Shown: positions 14,085 through 22,169 of the stretch, in pieces | Numbering within the stretch: the first letter of the stretch is position 1 | How the letters are laid out: every line of letters starts with the position of its first letter | Origin: CBFGTA01 sp965651595 | GTDB lineage: Bacteria; Actinomycetota; Actinomycetes; S36-B12; UBA10799 | Reading direction: 5' to 3' | NCBI GenBank assembly: GCA_965651595.1 | Contig: CBFGTA010000018.1 | Location: forward strand, 1 to 26,339 | DNA length: 26,339 nucleotides | Position numbers and translations under genes: made by a program | Notes under the pieces: generated by a model | Database searches by the model: none | Told to the model about the DNA's origin: nothing | Seen by the model: only the letters and a program-made list of their open reading frames with translations

Positions 14085-16739
14085 TCACAGTTCGAGGGCA
14101 GCACGCAATCGGTCGGCATCCATCATGCCGGGCCCGGTAGCCGGTGGAAAGGAATCAAGCAGCCGAATGAGGTCATCCCGGCGGGTCGGATCTGCGGCGG
14201 CTTGCCTGGGCGTGTAGCCATCCAAGGCAGGGATCTGATCGTCGAGCCAGTTCTCCTCGTGGTGGCGCACAACGTCAGCCAAGATCTTGGCCAATTCCGG
14301 ATCCTGAGGAGCCATGCTCGCTGGAAAGAAGCCGGGATTCGGGGCCGCGACCGATGCGACGCTCTGGTGAGAGTGTCGTGGCATGGGTCCTGCCGGGGTG
14401 CGTGACTCGGAGACGATGTGACACCCGGGCACAGCGTACTGGAGGGCGCTGACTGCGCGTTCAAATCGGGCTTCACTGTTGGCTTCGATGCGCAGTTCGG
14501 TGTCCGTCAGTTGGAATTGGGCGCGAACGCGGGGAAGTCCGTCGGTGATGACTTCTTCCATCCATTCGTGTCCAGAGTCTCCCATGGTGACGTAGTGGCC
14601 ATCGAGGTATTCGCGGGCGGCGAACGGATCTTCGACCCGCACAGTCGCCTCGCACATCACGATAGGTTCGCCCTCAGTGTTGAGCAGGACCGGCGGCGCG
14701 AGCCTGCGGCTGAGGAACTCGACGACTTCGACCGGGTCGGGGGAGCCGTCGAGAAGGTCTGTTAGCGGACGTCGCTGGTTGAGAGCGACGGGTTCGGCGC
14801 CCCCGAAGATCTGTATTGAGTCACCGGCAGGAAGCAGCAGCATGCAGAAGAACTGCCCCACCTTTACCTGGCGACTAGCGGATTTCTCGCTGACCACGAT
14901 GCGGTCACCAGTACGGATATCGCGAACCTCGATGTTGATACCGGGCCGTACCCGTTCGACTTCGTAGACCGACCGCTCCTGCAGCAGCCACTGCTCGGCC
15001 AGGGCTAGTTCATCGTCGGGCAAGAGAACGCCCCGGTCACGGACAAAGTCCTCCAAACACCCGCCTTCGAACAGGGCCGCACCCATCACCAGGTCGTCTC
15101 CCAAGGCAGTCAGCAAGGCGTAGCGATCAGTCGAATGTTGACTGCGGGCCTCGGCGAGGCGTACGACGATCAGGCGGTCGATCGTCTCGACATAGACGCG
15201 TGCCTTGGCCCAGAGCCAGCGGCCGCGAGCCTCCAGGGGGAGTTGTTCCTTCCCCAGATGGCAGCGCTTGTACTTTCGGCCGGAACCGCACCAGCACGGC
15301 TGCTTTCCACCCAAGTCAGCCCGGCCTGCTCGCGCGAATTCGTCGAGCAGGACATAAAGATCATCGTCAGTGGGAACTCGAGCGCGGCGCAAGTATTCGA
15401 GTCCGGCGGTGGCATCTCCCCGGTCACTTGCGTAACGAGCCAAGTCGCGGGACGCGTGAGTGAATCCCGAGTCGAGGTCGAGACATTCGTGGAACAGTCG
15501 CTCTGCCGCCAACGCTTCCCCGAGTGCTTCGCGGGCCTTGGCCTGCAACCACAGCAGGCCCGCTCGGGATCCTGCTGTCGCCAGCGACTCCATGGTTTCG
15601 GCGAACAGTCCGAGACTTGCCGGGGACAGGCCCTTGCTTGCCGACTCAGCCCAAACGGCATATGCCACTTCGGGGTCCTCGAGAAAGGCGACGCTAGCTC
15701 CGACGACGGGCCGGTCGTCTTCAACGGTGTCGGGAGCTGACTCGGGGAACTGTTCTTCGGGTAGCGAAGTCAGAGTCGGATCAACGGCTGGGGTCGAGTC
15801 TTCGAAAAGGTCGTCAAGAGACTCGCCGGTTTCGACCCGGTCCAAAGCTGAGGCGAGCAAGGCGTCGACGCGAGTACACAGCGCCACGAGGGCCAGCGCC
15901 GCGAGAGCTTGGTCGTCAGTCAGATCGTGATATCGCTGCAGCGACTCGATGCGCTTTGCTGCTCGCCAATCGGGGAAGTCGAAATCGTCCGGGGCAAGCC
16001 AGTCGCCATCCACGGTGAGGGATTCGTTGGCGCACATCGTCGTTAGGGGTGGGAGGCGTCGGGTCGTTGGAGGGTTGTTGCCGAGTGCAACCGCCGTCCA
16101 GAAGGCTTGGACCAGCATGACCGGCTCAGACTCGTTGGCATGCTCGTCAACGACCCGACGCAAAGCACGTCCCATACTCGCGTCACTGTCGGATGGCCGC
16201 GCGTCACCGGCGTGGAAGACTTCCCAACCGTCAGGTGAGTACCGCAGGCCAATATGATCGCCAGGGTTAGCCGTGCAGGCCGTGAACGTTCCCTCTGGTA
16301 GGAGCAGGATCCCCGCGTCAGGCAGTTCGTCAAGGTCTAGTCCCCGATCGCGAGCCGTTTCATGGTCGATCATGTCGGGCCACACTTCCACAGCCGTTGC
16401 GCCCGAACGAAGCGGGAGGTCGCCATCGTCATCGACAAACAATGCCAGCGGCGCCAGGTCTGGTTCGATCGCGATGAACTCCCCGTTCCGTTCGGGTTCG
16501 GTGAGTCGGTGGGTGAACTCGATATCTTGGGCCAGCAAGTCGAGTCGGGCCAGTCGTCCGTCCAACAACGTCAGAGTCGGACTCTCGTCGTGTGAGTCGA
16601 GAGCGTCCCACAAGTCGTCCTCGTCGATCGTAAGACCGTGCGAGGCAATGTGATCGATGATCGCGTCGATCGAAGCCGGTCCATTCTCGGCGAGGAATCG
16701 ATCTATGTGCGCAGTCAGGTCGTCCACGGAGAAAGCCAT
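14085..16739 (-). CDS. Large SEC-C motif protein, function unknown
   Basis: An 884-aa soluble, acidic protein. A SEC-C zinc-binding motif lies near residues 477-497 (PCWCGSGRKYKRCH). That motif is found at the end of SecA and in many unrelated proteins as a protein-interaction module. The N-terminal 50 residues look like a small helical, winged-helix-like region (ASIDAIIDHIASHGLTIDEDDLWDAL). Residues about 380-470 are helical with TPR-like spacing (LWLQAKAREALGEALAAERLFHECLDLD). The last about 60 residues contain WLDDQIPALDGYTPRQAAADPTRR, a motif I have seen near the end of other SEC-C/antitoxin-like proteins. No enzyme motif is visible. The ATG start at 16739 has no Shine-Dalgarno sequence; a TAGATT box ends 6 nt upstream (leaderless pattern). 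It is convergent with the GAF-EAL gene. Confidence 0.85.
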   Translation of the reverse strand: MAFSVDDLTAHIDRFLAENGPASIDAIIDHIASHGLTIDEDDLWDALDSHDESPTLTLLDGRLARLDLLAQDIEFTHRLTEPERNGEFIAIEPDLAPLALFVDDDGDLPLRSGATAVEVWPDMIDHETARDRGLDLDELPDAGILLLPEGTFTACTANPGDHIGLRYSPDGWEVFHAGDARPSDSDASMGRALRRVVDEHANESEPVMLVQAFWTAVALGNNPPTTRRLPPLTTMCANESLTVDGDWLAPDDFDFPDWRAAKRIESLQRYHDLTDDQALAALALVALCTRVDALLASALDRVETGESLDDLFEDSTPAVDPTLTSLPEEQFPESAPDTVEDDRPVVGASVAFLEDPEVAYAVWAESASKGLSPASLGLFAETMESLATAGSRAGLLWLQAKAREALGEALAAERLFHECLDLDSGFTHASRDLARYASDRGDATAGLEYLRRARVPTDDDLYVLLDEFARAGRADLGGKQPCWCGSGRKYKRCHLGKEQLPLEARGRWLWAKARVYVETIDRLIVVRLAEARSQHSTDRYALLTALGDDLVMGAALFEGGCLEDFVRDRGVLLPDDELALAEQWLLQERSVYEVERVRPGINIEVRDIRTGDRIVVSEKSASRQVKVGQFFCMLLLPAGDSIQIFGGAEPVALNQRRPLTDLLDGSPDPVEVVEFLSRRLAPPVLLNTEGEPIVMCEATVRVEDPFAAREYLDGHYVTMGDSGHEWMEEVITDGLPRVRAQFQLTDTELRIEANSEARFERAVSALQYAVPGCHIVSESRTPAGPMPRHSHQSVASVAAPNPGFFPASMAPQDPELAKILADVVRHHEENWLDDQIPALDGYTPRQAAADPTRRDDLIRLLDSFPPATGPGMMDADRLRAALEL

Positions 16740-16745
16740 GCGACC

Positions 16746-16751
16746 AATCTA
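16746..16751 (-). promoter_or_regulatory. -10 box of a probable leaderless mRNA (SEC-C gene)
   Basis: On the minus strand TAGATT is followed by 6 nt (ggtcgc) and then the ATG at 16739. There is no Shine-Dalgarno sequence before the start. Confidence 0.5.
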
Positions 16752-16866
16752 CGCGACCGGTCGGCAGAGGGAATGGGAATCGGTCAGTTACAAGGGTAGG
16801 GGCGCAGCGCAAGCAGGCCAGACGGCCCTTGGTGATGATGGTTGCGCGGCGCCCTGCGCAGGTAGA

Positions 16867-18183
16867 TCAGTCGTGTAGGTCTTCGCTTGGTGGATCAGCA
16901 ACAGGCGAGCGTAATTCCTTGAACTTGCTTGCCATCGTGGGGTTGTTGCGGGTGAGCTTCTTGATGGTGAGCTCGTCTGCTTTGTCGTTGGCAAGGCGCA
17001 AGTTGCGGCCCGACTTGGTGAGATACTCTTTGACCTTTTCCAGTCGGTCGATGGACTTGTCGATCTCTTCGATGGCCGATTCGAACTGGCGTGACGCCAA
17101 GTCGTAGTTCCGGCCGAACGCAGCCTTGAACCCGTCGAGTTCGGCCTCGAAGTTCGTGATGTCGATATTTTGCTCACGGATGCGCGCTAGTTCTCGCCGT
17201 TGATCGAGCGACTTGATGGCCGCATTCCGGAGCACTGTGATCATGGGGATAAACATCTGTGGCCGGATCACATACATTTTCGGGAAACGGTGCGAAACAT
17301 CGACGATTCCCTGGTTGTACAGTTCGCTGTCAGCTTCCAAGAGAGACACAAGCACCGCGTATTCGCAGCTCTTCTGATTGCGGTCCTTGTCGAGCTCAGC
17401 CAGAAAGTCTTCGTTCTTCTTCTTAGTGGCAGTCTCGTCGCTCTCGTTTTTCATTTCGAACATGATGGAGATGAACTCGGTGCCGTCCTCGTCACTGTCC
17501 CGGAAGATGTAGTCTCCTTTGCTGCCATCGCGCACATCGGTGTCTTTTTCGAAATAGGCGGTGGGGAATGCGGTTGAGCGAATTTTGTTGAACTCGATCT
17601 CGCAGTGCTGTTCGAGGGTCTCGCCGACCATCTTGGTCGATAGTCGCGCTTTCATGTCCCTCAGCCGCTCGATGGCTTCGTCGCGGTCACGCAACTGCAC
17701 TTCGTAGCGCTCCTTGAGGTGCTGGGCTTGCAGTTGCTGCTCAGCATCCTTAGCTTGCAGACTGTGCTGGAGCGCGTCGCGTTCCTTTTCGACCGTGGAC
17801 AGGGCTTCACGCAAAGCCAATCGCTGCGCAACGTCGGTCTTCTCGAGCTGCGCTTTGAGTGCGGCGATCTCTGTGTCCTTGCGGGCTGACTCGTCTTTCA
17901 GGGAGTTGACGGCTTTGGCTGCGGCGAGTTCGGCGCTGCTCTTGAGTTCCTCCTTGAGGCGCTCAATCTCAGAATCCTTGCGGCTGGTCTCCTCTGCGAG
18001 CCTGCGGGCAATTTCGGCCTTGTCTCGTTCATGTTCGGCTCGGCTGGTCTGCTCGGCGAGAGCGAGGCGCTCGTGGACGGCAGCTTCGAAGGCTTCGTCG
18101 CGGACTTGGCGCAAGATGTCGGCATATCCAGCCTCATCGATAGTGAAAGCTTTGCCGCAGTGAGGGCATTTGATCTCGTTCAC
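16867..18183 (-). CDS. DUF2130 family protein, coiled coil plus nuclease-like domain
   Basis: A cytosolic 438-aa protein matching DUF2130 by its overall pattern. Residues 1-12 have a single CPHC zinc-ribbon-like pair (IKCPHCGKAF). Residues about 25-200 are an uninterrupted coiled coil (many EIERLKEEL-type heptads). A C-terminal globular domain then has MVGETLEQHCEIEFNKIR, KGDYIF (Asp near 225), MFEMKNE (Glu near 243, Lys near 245), YAVLVSLLE and FPKMYVIRPQMFIPM. The D...ExK spacing resembles a PD-(D/E)XK nuclease core; that is my inference, not an established function. The GTG start at 18183 is chosen because a gggggaag Shine-Dalgarno sequence sits 4-5 nt before it. The gene is divergent from lsr2. 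Confidence 0.85.
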   Translation of the reverse strand: MNEIKCPHCGKAFTIDEAGYADILRQVRDEAFEAAVHERLALAEQTSRAEHERDKAEIARRLAEETSRKDSEIERLKEELKSSAELAAAKAVNSLKDESARKDTEIAALKAQLEKTDVAQRLALREALSTVEKERDALQHSLQAKDAEQQLQAQHLKERYEVQLRDRDEAIERLRDMKARLSTKMVGETLEQHCEIEFNKIRSTAFPTAYFEKDTDVRDGSKGDYIFRDSDEDGTEFISIMFEMKNESDETATKKKNEDFLAELDKDRNQKSCEYAVLVSLLEADSELYNQGIVDVSHRFPKMYVIRPQMFIPMITVLRNAAIKSLDQRRELARIREQNIDITNFEAELDGFKAAFGRNYDLASRQFESAIEEIDKSIDRLEKVKEYLTKSGRNLRLANDKADELTIKKLTRNNPTMASKFKELRSPVADPPSEDLHD

Positions 18184-18186
18184 GCT

Positions 18187-18224
18187 TCCCCCTTTTGGTC
18201 ATTGGTCCCCCTTTTGGTCATTGG
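18187..18224 (-). repeat. Two exact tandem 19-bp units over the DUF2130 ribosome-binding site
   Basis: The plus-strand unit tcccccttttggtcattgg occurs at 18187-18205 and again, with no spacer, at 18206-18224. On the minus strand each copy supplies a purine-rich aaaaggggga Shine-Dalgarno-like block and an out-of-frame ATG. The copy next to the gene provides the ribosome-binding site used by the GTG at 18183. Confidence 0.8.
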
Positions 18225-18398
18225 TTGCTGGTCGATCGGGTGTGTGCTCGCCCCAGCTGTGACTTCGTTGTCCGCCACCGTAGTGGTTTTGTATCACCTT
18301 GACACATCGGATAGCACTTTCTGTCGAGCAACAAGATGGTACGCAGTTATGGTTTCGATAGCATAAGTGAAAGTCAGCATTCTCCCAGGGCTCCCGTA

Positions 18399-18414
18399 TC
18401 AGTGGCGCCACTGA
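18399..18414. promoter_or_regulatory. Perfect 16-bp palindrome upstream of lsr2
   Basis: tcagtggcgccactga is its own reverse complement. It lies about 22 bp before the presumed lsr2 -10 box, overlapping the -35 region, and about 215 bp from the divergent DUF2130 start. The position fits an operator for lsr2; the binding protein is unknown. Confidence 0.5.
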
Positions 18415-18436
18415 CAAGTGTCGAGATGCGAGTAGG

Positions 18437-18442
18437 TATGCT
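18437..18442 (+). promoter_or_regulatory. -10 box of a probable leaderless lsr2 mRNA
   Basis: TATGCT is followed by 7 nt (cgcccgt) and then the ATG at 18450. No Shine-Dalgarno sequence stands at a useful distance from that ATG. CTGACA at 18411 is -35-like, but the 20-nt spacer is long. Confidence 0.5.
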
Positions 18443-18449
18443 CGCCCGT

Positions 18450-18788
18450 ATGGCGACTAAGACGATTGTTCAATATTTCTCTGACCTCACTGGTGAAGTC
18501 ATTGATGGCGATTCCGCGACCGTCTCGTTCGGGCTTGACGGTTATCGCTACGAGATCGACCTGACACTCGCTGAGCAGCAGTACTTGCGTGAACTACTTG
18601 CGCCTTATATCGCTGCGGGCCGGGCTGTGCGGGGCGAGCGCCGGGGACGCGCCAGCGCTGCCCAGACGTCTAGTGGTGGCCCGTCTCCGAAGGTGGTTCG
18701 AGCTTGGGCCAAAGAGAACGGTCACCCAGTCCCGGATCGTGGTCGCATTCCAGCCCCCATCTTCGAGGCGTACCTCGCGGCTCACTAG
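18450..18788 (+). CDS. lsr2: Lsr2 family nucleoid-associated DNA-bridging protein
   Basis: An H-NS-like xenogeneic silencer of Actinobacteria, binding the minor groove of AT-rich DNA and bridging strands. From ATG 18450 the product is 112 aa, the usual Lsr2 length. The N-terminal dimerisation half shows TIVQYFSDLTGEV, the hallmark VSFGLDGYRYEIDL and YIAAGRAVRG. A basic linker (ERRGRAS) leads to the C-terminal DNA-binding half, VRAWAKENGHPVPDRGRIPAPIFEAY, with the AT-hook-like RGR at residues 97-99. Upstream in-frame starts (18336, 18438) would add residues not found in the family, and the leaderless -10 position supports 18450. The flank upstream is visibly richer in A/T than its surroundings, and Lsr2 genes are often autoregulated. 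Confidence 0.95.
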   Translation: MATKTIVQYFSDLTGEVIDGDSATVSFGLDGYRYEIDLTLAEQQYLRELLAPYIAAGRAVRGERRGRASAAQTSSGGPSPKVVRAWAKENGHPVPDRGRIPAPIFEAYLAAH

Positions 18789-18790
18789 GC

Positions 18791-18808
18791 CTGCGGAGCT
18801 TCCCGCAG
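18791..18808 (+). terminator. Likely lsr2 terminator hairpin
   Basis: A 6-bp GC-rich stem (ctgcgg / ccgcag) with a 6-nt loop starts two bases after the lsr2 stop codon. The downstream tract has only scattered T residues (agttagttgg), so it is a stem without a strong U-run, which is common in high-GC Actinobacteria. Confidence 0.45.
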
Positions 18809-18943
18809 CCAGTTAGTTGGGACGGCCCGACTCTGAGCTTGGTCGCCTTTGCGCTGGCTTGTGTGCCATGTGGTTTGCAGGCGTTGCGGCCCTGTGGCAG
18901 AGTGTGATCGTACTTGGTGGATCACGACGAAATGGGACGTTAC

Positions 18944-21736
18944 ATGACTTCGACAAGGGCTGCTTCTGGCGGGCACACACGGTTGTTTCTGAGATCGCCA
19001 CGGCTGATGGCCCTGGTGATGGCGCTCGTGATGATCCTGCCGGTCAACATGATCGCAGTTTCGCCTGGTGCGCAGGCGGCTCCAACCGAGTTGCCCTGGG
19101 GTCCCAACGCTTCGGTGTCAGCACTCGCGGTGGCTCCGGATGGGACGGCCTATCTGGGAGGCGCGTTCACACGGTGGTCGCCGCTGACCGGTGGCGGTGC
19201 CCGCGTCGATGGCGCCAACGGCGCGGTCGACACGCAGATGCCTCAAATCTTGGGCAGTCTGCAGGCCGTTGCCAGTGACGGCAATGGTGGGGTCTACATC
19301 GGCGGGTCGATCACTCGCGTGGGCGATGTCGAGGTGGCCGGTGTGGCACACATTTTGGCCGACGGCACGGTCAATTCGGACTGGACGCCGTCAGTGCCCG
19401 GGGGAGTCCAGGCCCTGCTCGTTCACGATGGCGTGGTCTACATGGGTGGCACGTTCTCGGAGGTCGACGGCCAGTCCCGCGAGAACTTGGCCGCAGTCAG
19501 CGTCGACGGTGACGTCACGAGCTGGGGGCCGCCAGTCGTAGGCAACAACGTTGCCACACTGGCGGTCGATCCCGACTCTGATGTGATTTACGTCGGAGGC
19601 TTTTTTACGTCGGTCGGCGGACAGGCGAGGTTGAACATCGCATCGGTCGAAGCTACTGGAAGCGTCACTGCGTGGGACCCTGGCGCGAGTGGAGCGGTCT
19701 ACTCGATTCAAGTCGACGGCGACTACATGTACATTGGCGGCGCGTTCGCCGTCGCCGGAGGTCACAACCGCTCGCGCCTCGCCCGGTTCGCTCGTGATAC
19801 CGGCGCATTGGATTTGAACTGGTCCGCCAGCGCGGGCAACACCGTTTTTGCCTTGGCGGTTGACGACGGCGTGATCTACGTTGCCGGCAACTTCACGACG
19901 GCAGGCGCACCCGTCGAGTCTCGCGGCAGGCTCGCGGCCTTTGACAACAATGGTGACCTCACGTCGTGGGCGCCAGAGGTGGACGCGACTCCGCAGGCAA
20001 TCGAAGTAGTTGGTAGCTCCGTGATGGTCGGTGGCGGCTTCGTAGTCGCCAATGGCGCGGCGCGCGAACGGACCGCGGCTTTCAACACAGACGGGGACTT
20101 GCTCGACTGGAATCCGATGGTCGGCGGAGCAGTCGTCAGTATGGCCGTGATGGGTGACGGCATGTTTTTGGGTGGCACCTTCACAACTGTCGGTGGGATC
20201 GAGCGCCCCAGGCTGGCCGCCCTGGGCCCCGACGGGGAGTTGTTGGACTGGAGTCCAGGCGCCGACGGTTCCGTCAGTGCGCTCGACCTCGTGGGACCAG
20301 ACCTTTATATCGGCGGGTCCTTCACCGAAGTGACCGGAGTATCCCGCGCGCGACTGGCGTCCATCAATGTGGCAAACGGTCAAGTCACGTCTTGGAACCC
20401 TCAGGTCGATAACAACGCCGTATCTGCGGTCAAGGTCGTCGACGACACGGTCTATGTCGGCGGGACCTTCACCTCGGCGGACGGGCAGCCGCGTGGCCGA
20501 ATGGCTGCTTTTGGCATGGACGGCGAACTCCTTGACTTCGACGCCAACGTTCAAGGCGCGGTGACGGGGATGGCGATTCATGACGGTCGCGTCTACATCA
20601 CGGGCGCCTTTGGTCAGGTCGATGGCGTTTCGCGGTTCCGCTACGCGGCGGTCGATTCGGAATCAGGCGAATTAACGGATTGGTACCCGGGTCCTGCTGT
20701 GGGCAACGTTTTTGCCGTGGTGATCGCCGGGGACTCAGTCGTCATCGGTGGCCAATTTACGACGTTTGCAGGGGAGAGTCGGAATCGCGTCGCGGCCGTC
20801 GATTTCGACGGAAACCTGCTCGACTGGAGCCCCGACGTGTCAGGATCAGGGGCAGTTCGTGTCCAAGCCCTCCTGCCCGTCGGCGACACCCTGTATCTGG
20901 CGGGAGTGTTCAGCGGCGTCGATGGCGAAGACCGAAGTAACCTTGCGGCCTTGGCTATCGGCGGAGATGTCCTCGATTGGAATCCCCAGCCGTCGAGCAC
21001 CGTGGGGCTGCTAGCCGCTAATGCCTCCAATCTGTTTGCGAGCGGCAACTTCACCACCGTGGAACGCGAGGCGCAGCCCTATGCGTCGACGCCCGGCGGG
21101 ATCGCCAAGTTGAACTTCGTGCCCCACACGGTCACGTTCGAGCCAAATGGCGCCAACGGGCAGCCCTACGCGCAGACTTCTAGCGGTGCGGCCGCCCTTC
21201 GGGCGAACGAATTCTCGCGGGAGAACTTCGATTTCACAGTTTGGAATACGGAGCCTGACGGTAGCGGAACCAGCTATGCCAATGGTGCTACCTTCTCGTT
21301 CAGTAGTGATTTGACGCTTTACGCTCAGTGGAATGAACTGCCGGTACCACCGACGCCACCGAATCCGGGCACCAAGAAGCACCAGACTGCCGCCCGCAAC
21401 TGCGTCATCGACCGCGGGCCGAAGACGGTCCGGACGGGAACGGCTCGAAAACTGATGAAGCCAAACTGTCGGACCAACGCGGGCAAGCGGGTTGGGGTGC
21501 GAGTCAACCTGAACCTGCGGGGCGACGCGCGCTTGTACTCACTGCGTTGCCGCGTTGCTGGCCGGTACGTAGCGACCACCAAACAAGGCAAGACCAAGGC
21601 GCGCATCTGCAAGAAGGGGGCAATGTTCTTGATCCCCCGCGTGACGCCTCTGCGGATGCAAGTTGTCTGGGTGGCGCCGGGGGGCCAGCAGTACTTCAAG
21701 TACCGCGAAAGCCGGATCTACCGCGCGCGGCGATAG
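18944..21736 (+). CDS. Secreted 14-unit propeller-like repeat protein with Flg_new module
   Basis: A 930-aa exported protein. The ATG at 18944 is preferred (ggga about 7 nt upstream, directly followed by the signal peptide); TTG 18914 and ATG 18932 are in frame. The signal peptide ends near AQA|APTEL, about residue 45. To about residue 720 there are 14 repeats of about 48 residues with the core (V/I)Y(I/V)GG.FT.VGG..R..LA.....G.(V/L).W.P, resembling delta-60-type repeats. Fourteen units could make one large or two seven-bladed beta-propellers. Residues about 725-790 match a Listeria-Bacteroides (InlB B / Flg_new) repeat, VTFEPNGANG ... LTLYAQW. After a Pro-rich linker, a basic C-terminal domain of about 120 residues carries four Cys. 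It is likely a cell-surface or released binding/adhesion protein. No LPXTG motif or C-terminal membrane anchor is present. Confidence 0.88.
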   Translation: MTSTRAASGGHTRLFLRSPRLMALVMALVMILPVNMIAVSPGAQAAPTELPWGPNASVSALAVAPDGTAYLGGAFTRWSPLTGGGARVDGANGAVDTQMPQILGSLQAVASDGNGGVYIGGSITRVGDVEVAGVAHILADGTVNSDWTPSVPGGVQALLVHDGVVYMGGTFSEVDGQSRENLAAVSVDGDVTSWGPPVVGNNVATLAVDPDSDVIYVGGFFTSVGGQARLNIASVEATGSVTAWDPGASGAVYSIQVDGDYMYIGGAFAVAGGHNRSRLARFARDTGALDLNWSASAGNTVFALAVDDGVIYVAGNFTTAGAPVESRGRLAAFDNNGDLTSWAPEVDATPQAIEVVGSSVMVGGGFVVANGAARERTAAFNTDGDLLDWNPMVGGAVVSMAVMGDGMFLGGTFTTVGGIERPRLAALGPDGELLDWSPGADGSVSALDLVGPDLYIGGSFTEVTGVSRARLASINVANGQVTSWNPQVDNNAVSAVKVVDDTVYVGGTFTSADGQPRGRMAAFGMDGELLDFDANVQGAVTGMAIHDGRVYITGAFGQVDGVSRFRYAAVDSESGELTDWYPGPAVGNVFAVVIAGDSVVIGGQFTTFAGESRNRVAAVDFDGNLLDWSPDVSGSGAVRVQALLPVGDTLYLAGVFSGVDGEDRSNLAALAIGGDVLDWNPQPSSTVGLLAANASNLFASGNFTTVEREAQPYASTPGGIAKLNFVPHTVTFEPNGANGQPYAQTSSGAAALRANEFSRENFDFTVWNTEPDGSGTSYANGATFSFSSDLTLYAQWNELPVPPTPPNPGTKKHQTAARNCVIDRGPKTVRTGTARKLMKPNCRTNAGKRVGVRVNLNLRGDARLYSLRCRVAGRYVATTKQGKTKARICKKGAMFLIPRVTPLRMQVVWVAPGGQQYFKYRESRIYRARR

Positions 21737-21787
21737 GCGCCACACCTGGGAGCAGTCGCCGCAACGGTCCAGCGGGCCGTCAACCGA

Positions 21788-21808
21788 CTGACCGCTCGAA
21801 TTGGTCAG
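21788..21808 (+). terminator. Possible terminator of the propeller gene
   Basis: A 6-bp inverted repeat (ctgacc / ggtcag) with a 9-nt loop lies 52 bp after the stop codon, in the gap before the convergent small gene. It lacks a T-run. Confidence 0.3.
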
Positions 21809-21845
21809 GCCTGCGCGACAGGTGCGGCCCCGAGGAAGCACGACG

Positions 21846-22169
21846 TTAGCGTTCGGCTTCGCGGGCCATGAGGAACTGGACGTCGCGATCGAGGTTGTCG
21901 ATTCGCACATTGACTGCATCGAACCTGGCGTTCATTTCTTTGCGAAGGCCGCCGATTTCGGCCCTGAGTTCGCCGCGCAGTCCGCTGATCTCGCCTCCGA
22001 GCTCGCCACGTAGTCCGCTGATTTCGCCTCCGAGCTCGCCGCGTAGTCCGCTGATTTCGGCGCGGACCACGCGAGTGAAGAGGGTGGACATGAGGATCAG
22101 TGCGGTGAAGAAGGCTCCACCGAGGATCACGATGATGGTCCAGGTTTGGGGTTCGGTCATCGTGATCAT
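21846..22169 (-). CDS. Small one-TM coiled-coil protein, copy 1 of a local family
   Basis: Function unknown. A 107-aa protein from ATG 22169; an in-frame ATG three codons later (22160) lies at the better distance from the gggagg Shine-Dalgarno sequence and would give 104 aa. After MTEPQTW comes one membrane helix (about residues 10-32). Then follow EISGLRGELGG-type 11-residue units, three or more in tandem, predicted as a continuous coiled coil. The conserved tail is MNARFDAVNVRIDNLDRDVQFLM. The likely arrangement is an N-terminal anchor with a cytoplasmic rod. A longer upstream open frame (to 22400) is ignored because the similarity to copy 2 stops 13 bp before the ATG. It resembles copies at 25361 and 26285. 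Confidence 0.8.
   Translation of the reverse strand: MITMTEPQTWTIIVILGGAFFTALILMSTLFTRVVRAEISGLRGELGGEISGLRGELGGEISGLRGELRAEIGGLRKEMNARFDAVNVRIDNLDRDVQFLMAREAER
21974..22072 (-). repeat. 33-nt tandem repeats within copy 1
   Basis: Three 33-nt units in phase with the reading frame (21974-22006, 22007-22039, 22040-22072). The first two differ at only a few bases and the third diverges at one end. Each encodes one 11-residue coiled-coil unit. Confidence 0.75.

Noticed and set aside
16843..16860. Terminator hairpin after the DUF2130 gene (tgcgc/gcgca)
   Set aside because: It is only a 5-bp stem with an 8-nt GC-rich loop and no T-run; such stems are expected by chance in this composition.
19391..20581. 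396-aa open frame on the minus strand inside the propeller gene
   Set aside because: It is antisense to a repeat protein with clear signal peptide and motifs. Its sequence is a periodic His/Arg/Asp-rich shadow of the repeats, and it has no ribosome-binding site.
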